This document shows, one piece after another, positions 1-11,542 of a stretch of DNA of 64,000 nt. The notes below the pieces were generated by a model that ran no database searches, was not told the DNA's origin, and saw only the letters and a list, made by a program, of their open reading frames with translations. The DNA is from Melieria omissa (Eukaryota > Arthropoda > Insecta > Diptera > Ulidiidae). A program made the position numbers and the translations under genes. The stretch covers positions 110,638,830-110,702,829 of the forward strand of contig OZ020268.1 of the NCBI GenBank assembly GCA_963971225.1. Direction: 5' to 3'. Within the stretch, counting starts at the first letter, position 1; every line of letters begins with the position of its first letter.

Positions 1-115
1 TGAAGTAGAACATTTTCAAGCATACGGTGTTTTGTTTTGCACGATCGGAGTAGCTGATGTTTGTAAAAAAAACGCAGGTTTAAAACATGTTTTTTCGATA
101 TTTATTTAAGTCTGT

Positions 116-187
116 TTCACTCGGTGTGAAGTAAAAGTTCTGCTTCACTCGGTGTGAAGTAGAAGTTCTACTTCACTCGGTGTGGTT
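116..187. repeat. 28-bp tandem repeat with palindromic core
   Basis: Three copies start at 116, 144 and 172, an exact 28-bp period. The core TTCACTCGGTGTGAAG is an imperfect palindrome. The first bases of the window (1-11) resemble the linker part of the unit, so related sequence may extend to the left. Confidence 0.8.
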
Positions 188-708
188 GCTGCGATTTACC
201 GTTACTTGACCTCATTATAGCTTTCTGTTTTGCTGTTTTGCTTCACAACAGAACACAAGCACTGTCGCTGCTGTAGCGAAAAGGTTTTCGAATGATGCAG
301 TGCTTGCTTTGTTGCAGAATAGAACTATTGAGCATTTGAATTTTCTATCACCACGACACTGAAGTACAGTACTTGACAGTACTGTGTAGTAGTGGAGTGT
401 GCCTAATAGAACATTTTGTGCAGCGAGTAGGCCTACAAATGTTTTAGGCTTCCGCTCACGTTGTCAGTGTGTCTTTGTTCGCAGTTTGCGTGATTGCTCA
501 ATAGCACAGACGTCACTTTAGAGGAAAACAATTATGTTATTGTTGTGTAAATGATTTTTAATTATTTATTGTATAACTGGGAACATAGATGCTGTTTTTG
601 TAATTGCATCATTGCATCAGGTATTCTTCCACTATTAACTGATCCTTTTTAATATTTAATCTGTACGGAACAACGATGTACTTTTCTGACCGGACCCAAT
701 TCTCACAC
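188..708. other. non-coding, nothing recognised
   Basis: No long reading frame, splice pattern or repeat was recognised here. Short frames are broken by stops and have no codon bias. Confidence 0.5.
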
Positions 709-711
709 TTT

Positions 712-787
<76 letters not shown>

Positions 788-879
788 CAATCAATCCAAT
801 CAATCCAATCAATTCAATCAATCCAATCAATCCAATCAATCAATCAATAAATCCAATCAATCAATCAATCAATCAATAA

Positions 880-962
<83 letters not shown>

Positions 963-1020
963 CAATCAATCAATCAATCATCAATCAATCAATCAATCAA
1001 TTAATCAATAAATCAATAAA
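709..1020 (+). repeat. (CAAT)n microsatellite
   Basis: About 310 bases of nearly pure CAAT repeats. At 783-860 the unit alternates with CCAAT variants, and single A or T variants occur near 870-1015. The small open frame across it (repeated NQSI and NPI) is a by-product of the repeat and not a gene. Confidence 0.97.
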
Positions 1021-3349
1021 TAACAAGTAAGCATGACATTTGTAAGAATCAATTATTCGAAAAACAGCAATATTCGCCCACCTGCTCTCATGATTTGCAC
1101 CACAGTGCACAGTTTATACTTGACAGTGCTTGTTATCAACTGCGAATTTCCTTTTTGAACTTTTTACTGAATTTCATGTATTTTTCGTAATACCAAACAA
1201 CCAAAAATCAACAGCCCAACATGAGGCGATGTATAGGTGTCACTACTTGCATTCATTTGTGTGCGTGTGTATATTATTCCGCACTAGTGAACATGAAGTT
1301 CGGAATAATTTTGTGCTGTTCTCGACCCCATTTCACATTCAGTCTGCGTCGCCCGCTCGCTCTCCACCAATATTCATGTACCTTCGTCGGCGCACATGTT
1401 GTTGCTGGTAGCAATGTGCCGCTGCCGGTGATACGATGCCAATGTTGCTGCTGCTCAAGCCGATGATAATAACAATTTTTTGTGTTGCCGCTATTGTTGT
1501 TGTTGTTACTGTAGGTGGTGGTGCCTGTGGTCTAGTAGTTTTTCGTGTTGTGTTTGTTGTGCTATTAGTGGTTATGTTGCCATTATGATGTTGGAGCAAA
1601 GGACATTCGAGTGCTTGAGCGCGTGTTGTGAACATGTTTGTGTGTATGAGTGTGTGTGTGGAAACACCAACCCAACCGCAATATTTGTAATTGTATATGT
1701 GGTAGCAGTGCTTGTTGCTTTCATAACGTACGCAATGACCAAAACAACAATAACAATATCCAGCAATAACACCACAAATAATGTGAACAATATTACTGTA
1801 ACAATAGCACTAACCACTCCAGCCGCACTGACCATAAATTGTGTTATGCTTTGGGGTATTCCTGTGTGTGGCTGTGTTTGTGCGTCTTGTGCGTGCGTGT
1901 AATTTTGTGGGATTTATCGCATCGTTGACATTCTATTGAATTTGATTAATGAAAATTGTTATTGTCGTGATTGTTGTTGTCGCTGTTGTTATTGTTGTGC
2001 TGATTGTTGCTTTCATTATCGTTATCGGATTTGTTGTTTGCAATTGTGCGTCTTCATTACTGTCTTTTCAACGTGAACTTGTGAGCATTTCGGTTTGCCA
2101 TTACACTGAAATCGAGTCAAATTAAAAAACTGGCGGACTCATTAAATTTAATTTACTTTCGAAAGAGTAGATTTATTTATAATTCATGTTGTTTACTTTT
2201 TCATCTGCAATCTATTTTTAATTTTCAATTTCTCATTGCATACTTTGTGGCGTTTCGCATTTTGTCTCACACCATTTTTATTTACCACTGCAAGTTCTCA
2301 CTTGTGTCCGTCCTTCAGCAAATAAACAATGGTTATAGCAAAACTTGTTGCCGCCATTGTTGTTGTTGGTATTACGCTCGTAATTAATCTGTCGTTCAAT
2401 GCAAAATTTAATGCACCACCACCCAGATCGGCTGTGCGGTGAGGCGGGGTTTCTCAACTGCGTATTGCGGCGGGAAGTGTTGTCAGTGTAGGTGTTTCTG
2501 TCGGCTCCATTGCAACAGCGCCGTTCTGCAGCTCTCTTACAAATGTAAAATAGAATCAACTATTGTCGGCTCTTATTATTTTTTTGTTCCATTCCAAAGC
2601 GCACCATGTGGTAGCCGTGCAAAGGTGTGTGCGTGGCATTTCTCCACATGTGGCATATTCAAACATTACTTCCCACTGCGTTTCGAGCGAAATCCCACCG
2701 GATGCCGACAAAAGATTCTCTTTGTGTCGTTAACTATTTACAAAGCAGAGATATTAAGCACAGACTTATGATGGTCGGTGTTATTGGATGCGATGCACAC
2801 AGTCAGTTGTGTTATTGCAGGTTCTCGTGCTGGCTGGAAAAAGAAAAAATATGTTTAAAGAAATATTGTTTGGGAAATTCCTGAAACAGAAAATTAATTT
2901 TATGAAAATTTTTTAAGTACTTTAAACATAAACCAAACAATTTGGCGCTAAACTTCTGAAAGCTCTGTGTGTGAATAAGTTTCTGTTTCCTGAAAGTGCC
3001 TGAAAGCATGCTTGAAATCTCATCAAATTTATTTATTTAATTTAATTTGTTTAATTGCTTAAATCGTTCAGAAGGTATATATATATATATATGCATATGC
3101 ATATTCATATATCATATGTATAAGTATTGTGGGGAAAGTAACATTTTCGGAGTCTCAATTGCTGAGCGAAAATTTTAATGTTTCTAATAACACAACGTTT
3201 TAATAACGCTAGCATTAGTTCAAGCATGGAATAGAACTTATACATATCTACATATAAATATGTATGTATGTACCATGTACATATTCAGTACGAGTATGGA
3301 ATATACATGTGTTGGTTGGCAGTGGCGTAGTAAGAAAAATAAGTTGAGA
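1021..3349. other. non-coding, TG/GTT-rich and AT-rich
   Basis: Low-complexity GTT and TGT runs occur at 1440-2050. A TA/TGCA microsatellite lies at about 3076-3120. Overlapping frames on both strands (for example 1480-1902) are made of cysteine, valine and threonine runs and follow the repeat composition, so no gene is called. Confidence 0.5.
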
Positions 3350-3690
3350 GTATTTACTAGGCTGCATATCTGTACATCGCAAAATCTTGGGCACTGTTCG
3401 CATTGGCGACGACTATCGCATACGAATCAACAACGAGTTGTATGAGTTGTACAAGGACATGGACGTAGTACAGCGAAATAACATCCAGTGGCCACGCTGG
3501 CTTGGACATGTCTGCCATATGGACGATTGCTAAAAATGTGTTCGATGTGGTAGTTCGAGTTTGACGACGAAGAGGGAACCCGCATCTCCGGTGGAAGGAA
3601 CATGGTGAGGACGCCTTCGTGCAAAGCAGAGGTGCCTGGAGAGAGCTTTTGCGGCAGACCGTAACCCGGTAACGGGTTGTTATGGCCAGA
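3350..3690 (+). pseudogene. 3' fragment of a non-LTR retrotransposon (LINE) ORF2
   Basis: Conceptual translation gives INNELYELYKDMDVVQ followed by WPRWLGHVCHMDD. After frameshifts and a stop it ends in CLERAFAADRNPVTGC-like sequence. This resembles the C-terminal tail of endonuclease-reverse-transcriptase ORFs (R-W-LGH-RM, then WR-L-RQAV). Reverse transcriptase and endonuclease domains are absent, so only a 5'-truncated tail remains. The reading frame is broken near 3530. It abuts the mariner remnant at 3757. Confidence 0.6.
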
Positions 3691-3756
3691 TTCGGTACTA
3701 CTGTGAGCAAAAAATAGTAAGACTTTGTTCATAATTTTAAAATTCTTTATTTATTC

Positions 3757-4316
3757 CTCCAAATCTATTTCGTCCCCCTTAAAGTAATCCTCCCCGGCCT
3801 CAATACACTTGTGCCAACGTTTTTTCTAATCGTCGAAACAGTTTTTAAGGATGAGTTGTTTGTGTTTGCTGAACAGCCAGAAGTCACACGCAGCTAAATC
3901 AGGCGAATACGGTTGTTGTGGAACGATATTGATTGAATTTTTGGCGAAAAACTCAAGAAGAATCAATATTTTTTTGGAACCAAACGTGCTTTCACTTTTC
4001 TTAGACCCAAATGATCTTTTAAAAAGGTTTTCACTGAGCCTAGTAAGTAAGTAAGTAAGTAAGTTTTCCAACGATGCCAGTAAGGTCTCTGACTGTTAAT
4101 CGTCGATTCTCGAGCACTAATTCCTTGATTTAATTGACGTGTTGATCATCAGTTGATGTTGATGGCCCTCCTGGACGTGATGCGTCGTCAACGCGTTCTC
4201 GAACGTCTTTGAACCATTTGTACGAATCAAAAATACTTGCTCGCAACATAGAATTATCACCGAAGGCCTTTTCTGAACATTTCGGCACCAGAAATTTGAT
4301 TCCGTACACAAAATTT
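3757..4316 (-). pseudogene. broken mariner transposase
   Basis: The C-terminal part (3757-3960) reads FAKNSINIVPQQPYSPDLAACDFWLF and then a GEDYFKGDEIDLEE-like tail. The motif YSPDLA-CDF carries the third catalytic aspartate of mariner transposases. Upstream (about 4080-4316), pieces of the N-terminal DNA-binding region survive in shifted frames: SMLRASIFDSYKWFKD and SRPGGPSTS. The middle, with the first two catalytic aspartates, is missing. A tetranucleotide repeat at 4042-4064 occupies the deletion point. Nonfunctional. Confidence 0.7.
4042..4064. repeat. (AAGT)n microsatellite
   Basis: About six AAGT units inside the mariner remnant, at the point where the middle of the transposase is lost. 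The same tetranucleotide ends the LINE tail at 21983-22024. Confidence 0.85.
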
Positions 4317-4404
4317 AATGAAATAAAATTTGTTGAATAATTTCACTCATTGTAAAAATCGCCGAATGCACTTTCTGTACTTCAGAAAGACAAGCGTATA
4401 CTAA

Positions 4405-4774
4405 GGTTAGGTTAGGTTACGGTGGCTGCCTCTGTATAAGACACACATAGGTCTCTTAACGGGCCCGTTGTGATACCACAAATTCCACCCGTTTGAAATG
4501 CGTATGCACACAACACACATTTCAAACGGATGGGGAAAGGGAGGGAGGCGACCTACAGTTTAACGCCGAATTCGAACGGCGATTGGCAGTTTTTTCGTTC
4601 ACACTTGGAGGTTTTGCCATTGTCTGCACTTGTGCGATTCTTGTAATTCTCATCTGCTTCATGTGGATAGCGATAGAAGTAGACGAGTTTTTCACCAGCC
4701 CGAGCCAGGAATCGAACCTGGGGCCTTTGGTATGAGAAGCCAGGGCGCTACCCGCTCGACTATCGAGGCCAGCA
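4405..4774 (-). mobile_element. tRNA-derived SINE with 13-bp target duplication
   Basis: Read on the minus strand, the element starts with a tRNA-like head. It has an A box (TAGTCGAGCGGG) near 4750-4761 and an exact B box GGTTCGATTCC at 4708-4718. A body of about 300 bp follows and ends in a CCTAACCTAACC tail. The direct repeat AAGCGTATACTAA flanks it at 4392-4404 and 4775-4787, which shows LINE-type target-primed insertion. The acceptor stem pairs poorly, so it is not a working tRNA. A second copy of the family lies at 48343-49795. Confidence 0.85.
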
Positions 4775-4787
4775 AAGCGTATACTAA

Positions 4788-7700
4788 ACATTAATGATTA
4801 ATTTGATGTGACATTTGGTACAGATGTCACTGACAGTCATACCAACCTAGAAAAAAAATATTTCGACAAATGGGTTTCCGCGCGAAATTTAAATTAAAAA
4901 GTTTTGCTATTTTTTGCCGTAGCGCTTTGCTTTTCAATTCGGTTGGTCGTTCACAATGAATGGTCCGAAGATGTCCCAAAGTTTTCTTTGGTCGGTTGCG
5001 TCTGCGTTGGAACGCGAGCCCACGACCCATTGGCGTCTGGTCCACTCAGCCATGTCGCTCGTCGCACTTTCAGTATGCTTTTGCTTGCTTTCGCTTTGGG
5101 GTACCAGCGTCTTTGCCGACGAACGATTCGCTTTTTCCAGGTGCGCCAGTGCGCACGTTTGAGTGCCTGCGACAAGCAAATCCTTTGAAATTTCAATACC
5201 AAAAACGCCTTTTCCCCCCGTTTCTTTCTTCAAAATCAACAAAATATATACCTACAGAAAGTTAATATAACAACAAACAAAATAACGAAGCGAATTTCCT
5301 TGCTGAGTTGCGTTCAAATTTCTTGCAGTCTGTTGACTACATGGCTACACGCTGCGAGTAGCACAACAATTACAAAACGGCAACAACAACAACAATTATG
5401 AAAGAACACACACTCGCACAAAGGGCAACAAACGCGTTTATTTTCCGTAAAATGGTAAACACATTTTACACTTAAAGGCTTTGGCCTGTTGTGCGCGTGT
5501 GTTGCGCAAATGAACAGATACCAGCCGCAGGGGCAAGTAGGAGGCGAACAGGCATGCTCTGGTAACAAGTGCTGCCCGCAGGTGGTAAACGACAAAAGCG
5601 CTGCGTGTCACAACACCGATTTCGCATGCGAAATTAGAATAACAATGGAATTACAATTAAATTGTCAAATTATATGGCAATCTATTGCGAGCAACGCGTC
5701 GCTCTCATGTTAGTTCATGAATGTGAATGTGTGCGTGCCAGCGGGCGGGCGGCCAGGCTCAATAACGCCCAGCGGCACAAATTTGCCAAAATCTCATTTA
5801 TTATTCTATTTAAATTGCATTTTGTGTTGGTTGGCAAAAATTACAACTTCATTCGTATGGGCGCAGTGGGTGTGTGCGATAATGCCGCTGGTGCTCAACA
5901 AGCTTTACTCATCGCACTCGAATAAGCCGCGTGCTCACTTGCTGCGAGCTCATCATGTGCTCTGTCGTATGTGTGCGCGTGTGAGTGCGAGTGTGTTGTG
6001 TCATTAGGGCGAATCTTTTATTTAAACTTTGCTGCCGCTGGCAGCTGCATGTTCGCCTAAATTCGCTGCTTTCTTCGTTTTTATGTGCGTTCTTCGCCCG
6101 AAACATTAGCTCGAGAGCAAGCAAGCCCGTTAAAATTTCATCGGCCTTTAGTCGGGCTTATCAATTTGCTGTTTATCTTCCCCAGCACATTTAGCTGTCC
6201 CTCTCCACCCCATAACGACTTCATTACATTTGCACACATTTCGGCTGTTCTTGCGTGCGCATTGCATACTTCAAGGCACATTCGCGTCTGAATTTGCATA
6301 AATAAGCGCACACGCTCTGGGCTTGTTTGCGTTGCACTGCAGTCAATGCGGGTTCATATTGGAGATTATTAAATTCTCTTTATGCCTTTTGTGTTGCCTC
6401 ATTTTGGTTAAGTATTTTGATTTATTATTTTCGTTTTTGTTGTTACAGTTGCTATTCGCTGTTGCTGTTGGCTGCTGGCGTGGCTGGGGAGCATGTTGTG
6501 TGCTTCTGACAAGCGCTTTCTATATTTACGCATTTCGTTTCAGTGCTTTTTTGCAGTTATTATTGTTGCCATTGTTGTTGTTGATTGCTGTTAACCCTCC
6601 GCGACGCAGTGTTATTGACATGTCCAAAGCGTGTTTACAATTTCTGCAGTTTACGCCCACAGAGACTCACGAACAAAGCGCGTAGAACTGAACGAAGTTA
6701 TGAAATGATTCCACAAAGAGTGACATTTTCAATATGATATGTTGTCGTGGCAGCAAGCGGCCACGTAGCGAGTGGATTTTAATTTGAACGCTCCCTATTT
6801 TCTCGTTGCTTTCGCTTTATTTCTTTGGTCTTTATGAGTTCCCGCTGGCTTCGTTATAAAATTGTTAAGTGTGCTGCTGCTCGTCGTCTTAGTCGGCTGT
6901 CTCGGTTTGAGTCATATCACTTCCGACTTGAAGCACTTTCAATTTCAGCTCCATTTTCCGTTTCGTTTCCATTTCATTCCACTTGAATTGATCGTTGTCT
7001 GGGCATAAATTTGTGTTTTATAAGACGCATAAAAATGTAATCGCTGCTGCCGTGTCGCTGAAGTGGTGGAGTGGTGTGGGCACCTGGCTTTTGCCTCTTG
7101 GTGGGTGTTGCCAACTGAGCGCAACCATTTGCCAGGGTTTATGAGCAGCTGGTGTTTACGTCGCTTTGGCACTTTCATGCTTTGTTGCAGCGCGAGGACC
7201 TTTGCTTTGCATTTTAATGGGGCATTGTAATCACCTGTAATCATGTATTAAGGCATCTTTAAGACTGGCACAATTGCGCTGGTGATTTATTAAAATTTAT
7301 TACTAATGAGATTTTAAAGCAGTTCGTACTTCATTCTTGAGATGATTTTGTTTTTGATTCTCTTGAGCTCAAGTTTTTGGGCTGCTGTTCTTTTTTCCCC
7401 TGTTTCTAAAAGGGGCTACGTGTGTTATGAAACTCTTTCAAATATTTATGCAGCATTGTAATGACGTCTCGTATGGGAAATATTTGTGTTATTAACCAAA
7501 AGCGACTTTGAGACGTGTATCTGTCCAGTGGCCACATCGCTTTCGTCTCTAATCACATTCAGTAGTCACATTTTTATTGACACGTCGCACTGCCACTTAA
7601 GCTAACAACTGAATTGAAAATTTCTGTTGCTCACAGTTTTGCTTCTATTTTTGTTTTTACGCTGCACGAACACTTAAGCCAAATGGGCTGGAAGCTGTAA

Positions 7701-8307
7701 GACGCCACCAACCCACCTTAAACCTCAAACCACAGCTCCAGCTCCAGGACCCACGCCGCTGTCTTCGCAGCAATAACACGTAGTAGCAGAAATCTCGCCC
7801 ACTCCCTGCTGCAGCGCTTATTGCGCTCTTCAACTCCCCAGATAAGCATATTAGGAAATTTCGGAATTTACGCCGCGTCCCCGTCGCGCCAACATAACAA
7901 CGCTTTAAGTGCGTTTCCGCTTTTAGATTCCGTCTGTTCACTGTTCGTTGGAGGCGCAAATCCCGTACGCTCGCTGCTTTTTCTTATTTTTGCCGCTCGC
8001 CTGCGCAGCGACTGTCTTACTTATTGTTGTTGGCCTAATACAAATGCGTTAAAATGTAGCACGTTCATTGCGGAAAATCCACAACAAATGTTGTTGTATG
8101 CTTTGTAGTTGTTTTGGTGTTTTTCTAGCGCAGCAGAGAACGTTTCGTTGCTGTGCGGCGGATTTTGTGTTTGTGTGTAGATTAAAGCAAATTTTTGATT
8201 TGTTGCATGCAACAGGCAGCAGAGGGTGACCAGATGCTTAATAAATACCAAAATTTTTCAAATTTAGAAATTTACTTAAGTCCTTAGATTTGAGGTCGGA
8301 GAGCATT
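4788..8307. other. non-coding, no gene recognised
   Basis: Mixed AT-rich sequence with CA/TG and GTT runs. At 4990-5080 (minus) there is a weak tRNA-like A-box/B-box pair that may be another SINE. TATAAAA at 6855-6861 has no convincing initiator at the right spacing. No frame shows codon bias or a recognisable domain. Confidence 0.45.
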
Positions 8308-8590
8308 ATACAAAAATATAAGGTAGAACCAATGCTCCTTCTCAGCCGCCATATTGTGCATCTGACACTTAAGGGTTTTTGACGTTCTTCTTTGAAAATG
8401 TGCTACGGTAGTGTTGTTAGAAAATCTATTGAATTTTTGTTTAATCCTTCAATGAATCATCTGCTGTTGAATTCGCATTAACATTTTTATACTTTCGCCC
8501 CAAATATGTTAGTCACAGTGAAAGGTCTATTCCGTGTTTATTAAAAAAAAAATCTTAATATTCTTAGAACCTAAAATATTTTTCATTTAA

Positions 8591-9317
8591 GGGGGTCTTC
8601 TGCTTACGCGGATTGAAAAAATCGATTTTTTTTTTGCATTTTTTGAATATAGAGGATATAAGGAATACGTCTTATAAACGGTTTCGTGAAAAACACATTC
8701 CTTCTTGGGTTTTCGAAGCCGGAAACATAGCCGCCTCCAGCCGTTTCGAGCATTTCCGTTATCTTTAAACGCATTTTCCCGAAAATCAACTTTTTATACT
8801 TTGTGGTATGACTTCTACAAGTAATTTTCATCGGATTTGACTAATTTTTTTTTTCACTTCTTCATAAAACACTTCTCTATTGTTCTCCGAGTACGATTTT
8901 TGAAATTTTATTTTGTTCAATTTTTATGACCCTCAACAGGTCAAAAAACGTGGTTGAAAATACAACTTTTCACAAAAATCCGTATAATTTGAAAAATTTT
9001 AAAAATAAAAAAAATCGTACTCGGAGAAGCACAACCAACGTAAAACTGAAAATAAATTTATTTTACTTTTCACATTTCAGACAACTGTGGGGGTGGATGT
9101 CATACCACAAAGTTGACTCGGATACTTTCGTCAGTACTAGTTTGACCACTTCTCAAAGGCGCAGGATTCACCACACACATAAGGCATTTGTCATTTTTCA
9201 AGTTTAAACATGTACAAAAATAATTAAAAAAAAATTTTTCAATTATCTTGTATAGTTTCCTTACAATTAATTTCCAAAAATTGACTAAAATTCCGGGCGC
9301 GTAAGCAGAAGACCCCG
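8591..9317. mobile_element. TTAA-flanked foldback element
   Basis: The ends share the perfect inverted repeat GGGGTCTTCTGCTTACGCG (8592-8610 and 9298-9316), flanked by TTAA at 8587-8590 and 9318-9321. Two further perfect inverted pairs lie inside: 15 bp at 8798-8812 with 9099-9113, and 19 bp at 8883-8901 with 9010-9028. The whole unit could fold into a long hairpin. The TTAA duplication suggests piggyBac-type insertion. It has no coding capacity. Confidence 0.8.
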
Positions 9318-9326
9318 TTAATATTA

Positions 9327-10264
9327 CAATCGAACTTCCCTATAATGAATTCGCACCGGACCAGAAAAAAGCTTCATTATATAGAAATTATGATAATTTT
9401 TTCATCTTTTATTTCAAATAATGAGGTATTTTAGTTTCCACTTTTCTTCCTCAACAAAGCTTTCTAATACATTTAGAAACTTAAAAACTTAATTACACAG
9501 TGCAACACTGAAAAAAGGGTCAAGGTCAAACCCATCTCATTCGATAGGAGACCTCAGTAGATGAAAAAGTGCCAAGGGATTTTTTCCGGAATGTTCGATT
9601 TTTTTTTTAAATGCAGTTTAAAGTTTTTCATTACATTTTTCCAAAAAGGATATTGTGTCATCGACTTCATATTATTAGCTTTCATTTAACGTAAAAATTA
9701 TTCCTTTCTGACATTTGAGTCAAGAGATATGATGTTTTAAAAGTTTCGGGAAGGGGCTTTAAGCCGCCATCTTTAAACTCAATTTAAAAAAAAACTCGAA
9801 CATTCCGGGAAAAATCTCTTGGCACTTTTTCATCTACTGAGATCCTCTATCGAATGAGATGGGTTTGACCTTGTCCCTCGAAATTTTTTTTGAATTTGTT
9901 GCACTGTGTTATCAATAACTTTTTTTGAGAGACATTTTCACTTTATTCACTGAAAACAAACAATTGCTGTCAAAATTGTTAGTGCTGTGGTTTTCTTCTT
10001 CTTATGCTGTTCTTATTTTTAACTTCTGGGATTCCCCTAATTATGTTTTACTTTGTTTCGGTATGTTAATATGCGTGACAGAAAATATTATGGAAAAATT
10101 TATTATATGGAGCCAAAAAACGAATAAAAGCGAAGTTATCAACTAAAAAAATGTAAGGAGATCAAAATGCACTTAGAATAGAACGATAAAGTTGTGTCTT
10201 TGAAATTAATTCTTTATACGGAGAACTTCATTATATAGAAGTTCACTATAGCGAAGTTCGACTG
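9327..10264. mobile_element. TA-flanked pogo/Tigger-like MITE
   Basis: The left end CAATCGAACTTCCCTATAAT and the right end (complement CAGTCGAACTTCGCTATAGT) form an imperfect inverted repeat. TA flanks it at 9325-9326 and 10265-10266. Ends of the CAGTCGAAC type are typical of pogo/Tigger relatives (established knowledge). No transposase is recognisable; the small frame at 9925-10146 matches nothing I know. The element is interrupted by the foldback MITE at 9496-9908. Confidence 0.7.
9496..9908. mobile_element. foldback MITE with TTA target duplication
   Basis: The arms begin CACAGTGCAACA and end TGTTGCACTGTG, with TTA at 9493-9495 and 9909-9911. The long arms contain GGTCAAACCCATCTCATTCG and its complement. 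The 3-bp TTA target suggests a PIF/Harbinger-type mobiliser. The left arm has lost about 100 bp compared with the second copy at 61221-62152. Confidence 0.8.
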
Positions 10265-10425
10265 TATATCGAAGTGGCATCACGACTCAAGCTTTTGACA
10301 AATACGAAAAACGTCACTAATCACGTTTAGTGTCAAAAAATTTGACAACGGTTCTACCTTATATTTTTGTATCATGTCGAAGAGTATAAAAATGTAGTAT
10401 AACATAAATTTAAAAAGTTTGTGTT

Positions 10426-10431
10426 TTTATT
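10426..10431 (-). terminator. candidate polyadenylation signal
   Basis: AATAAA on the minus strand, about 155 bases beyond the stop codon of the gene at 10585-11437. It is the nearest canonical hexamer I found. Confidence 0.4.
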
Positions 10432-10584
10432 TTGTCATTTGGAGTTTTACAAATCGAATAATAATAATAAAAGGCATATAATATTTTTGTCTGTGTGTGT
10501 GGTTTGTAGTTGAACTTGATAGCTAAGATATGTAATAAAAATGAAATAAAAAATGAAAAAAATTAAATAAGAATCGAATTGAAA

Positions 10585-11437
10585 TTAGAACTTTAAACGC
10601 CTGATCGCTCGGTACTGGTAGCCATCGGCAGTTAACACGGCTCCCACTTCAGGTCCTTCCGCTACGGTCTGCTCCTGCTGCAGCGGTGGCAAGTACTCGC
10701 CTGGCAGAGGCATTGCCACCGCCGGCTGTTTGTAGTGGTATCCATCGGCCGCCAGCACCGCAGTGTCTTGTGGCGCCTCGTCCTCCTTTTTCTCTGCTTC
10801 TTCAGCCTCCATTGGGGCCTCGGACTCGGCTTCGATAGGAGCGGGCGTTTCCGTCTCGGCCTCTTCTGCCTCGGGTGGCAAATAGACCTGAGTGTCCTTG
10901 GGCGTGTCAGCATTCATGGACATGGTTGCCTGGCCAGGGGGTAGGTACGTTTTACTCGGCGGCAGGTACTGTGACGACAGGTGAGAGACATCACGGCGTA
11001 CGCGCTGACGATACTTGAGGTGACGCACCGTGCGGTACGCGTATCCGTTGTTGGTCAGCTCGGCGCTTGGGGGCGGTGCAGTAGTCGCCTCCGTTTCGAC
11101 GATTTCTGCGGCTGTGGTGGTTTCGGGTAGCGAAACTTTGACCTCTGGCTGCAAGTAATTGTAGGCGGGCGGCATGAGTTCGGACACATCGCGTTGTGCG
11201 CTCTGTGCGGGAGCGGTGAGCGCGCCGCTGGCGGCCAGCATTAGCAGACTGACGACTAACATGGCTTGCTGCAACAGAATAACAAAAGCCACAGAGAAGT
11301 TTTATGGACGTTCGAATACGAAATTTGCACTTTAAATGCTCAATTTTAGATAACTTTGCTTTAATAAACTGTTTTGCGTTCTTGCTTAACGAGTCTCAGT
11401 GCATTTATTTATTTTATGCTTGACACACACGCACCAT
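10585..11437 (-). CDS. secreted YLPP/GYxY-motif protein, cuticular-like (copy 1)
   Basis: Predicted as complement(join(10585-11268,11435-11437)), about 228 residues. A strong acceptor (TTCTGTTGCAG) precedes exon 2, and an ATG directly followed by GTGCGT at 11437 supplies a one-codon first exon. The open ATG at 11292 would read through the pyrimidine tract, so I reject it. A hydrophobic signal peptide (LVVSLLMLAASGALTA) is followed by QRDVSEL, NYLQPE, NNGYAYRTVRHLKYRQRVRR, DVSHLSSQYLPP, two more YLPP motifs, an acidic linker, DGYHYKQPAV, GEYLPPL and a final DGYQYRAIRRLKF. Its paralogue is at 38823-39706. The likely role is extracellular, perhaps in cuticle or another matrix; that is inferred from composition. 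No Rebers-Riddiford chitin-binding motif was seen. Confidence 0.8.
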
Positions 11438-11510
11438 TTTTTGTTGTCTATATTTTTGTCTGGCGAGTCGATTGCACGTCCTATCACCAAAACTAACAAA
11501 TCGTTTATGT

Positions 11511-11542
11511 TGCCCTTTCTTGGCGCTGCATTGATTTTTATA
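11511..11542 (-). promoter_or_regulatory. candidate TATA promoter of copy 1
   Basis: Minus-strand TATAAAAATC at 11533-11542 lies about 100 bases upstream of the predicted start codon at 11437. Transcription would start near 11511, giving a leader of about 75 bases. No clear initiator match was found. Confidence 0.4.

Larger units (their letters stand above)
8308..10372. mobile_element. outer TIR element of a four-element nest
   Basis: A perfect 23-bp inverted repeat bounds the block: 8308-8330 (begins ATACAAAAATATAAGG) and 10350-10372. About 260 bp of the left arm and about 85 bp of the right arm belong to this element. The centre is filled by the elements at 8591-9317 and 9327-10264. No target duplication could be fixed and no transposase is present, so it is a non-autonomous element of unknown superfamily. 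Confidence 0.7.

Noticed and set aside
676..879. Open frame of NQSI/NPI repeats
   Set aside because: It is only the translation of the CAAT microsatellite.
4680..4774. A functional tRNA gene
   Set aside because: The A and B boxes are good but the acceptor stem does not pair, and the unit is part of a SINE with a target duplication.
4990..5080. tRNA-Ser-like sequence on the minus strand
   Set aside because: An A-box-like and a weak B-box-like word are present but no cloverleaf forms and no flanking duplication was found; at most an old SINE.
6855..6861. TATAAAA as a promoter
   Set aside because: No initiator at the right distance and no coding sequence nearby.
10662..10913. Arginine-rich minus-strand frame and the plus-strand frame 10735-10944
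   Set aside because: Shadows of the gene at 10585-11437 in other frames.
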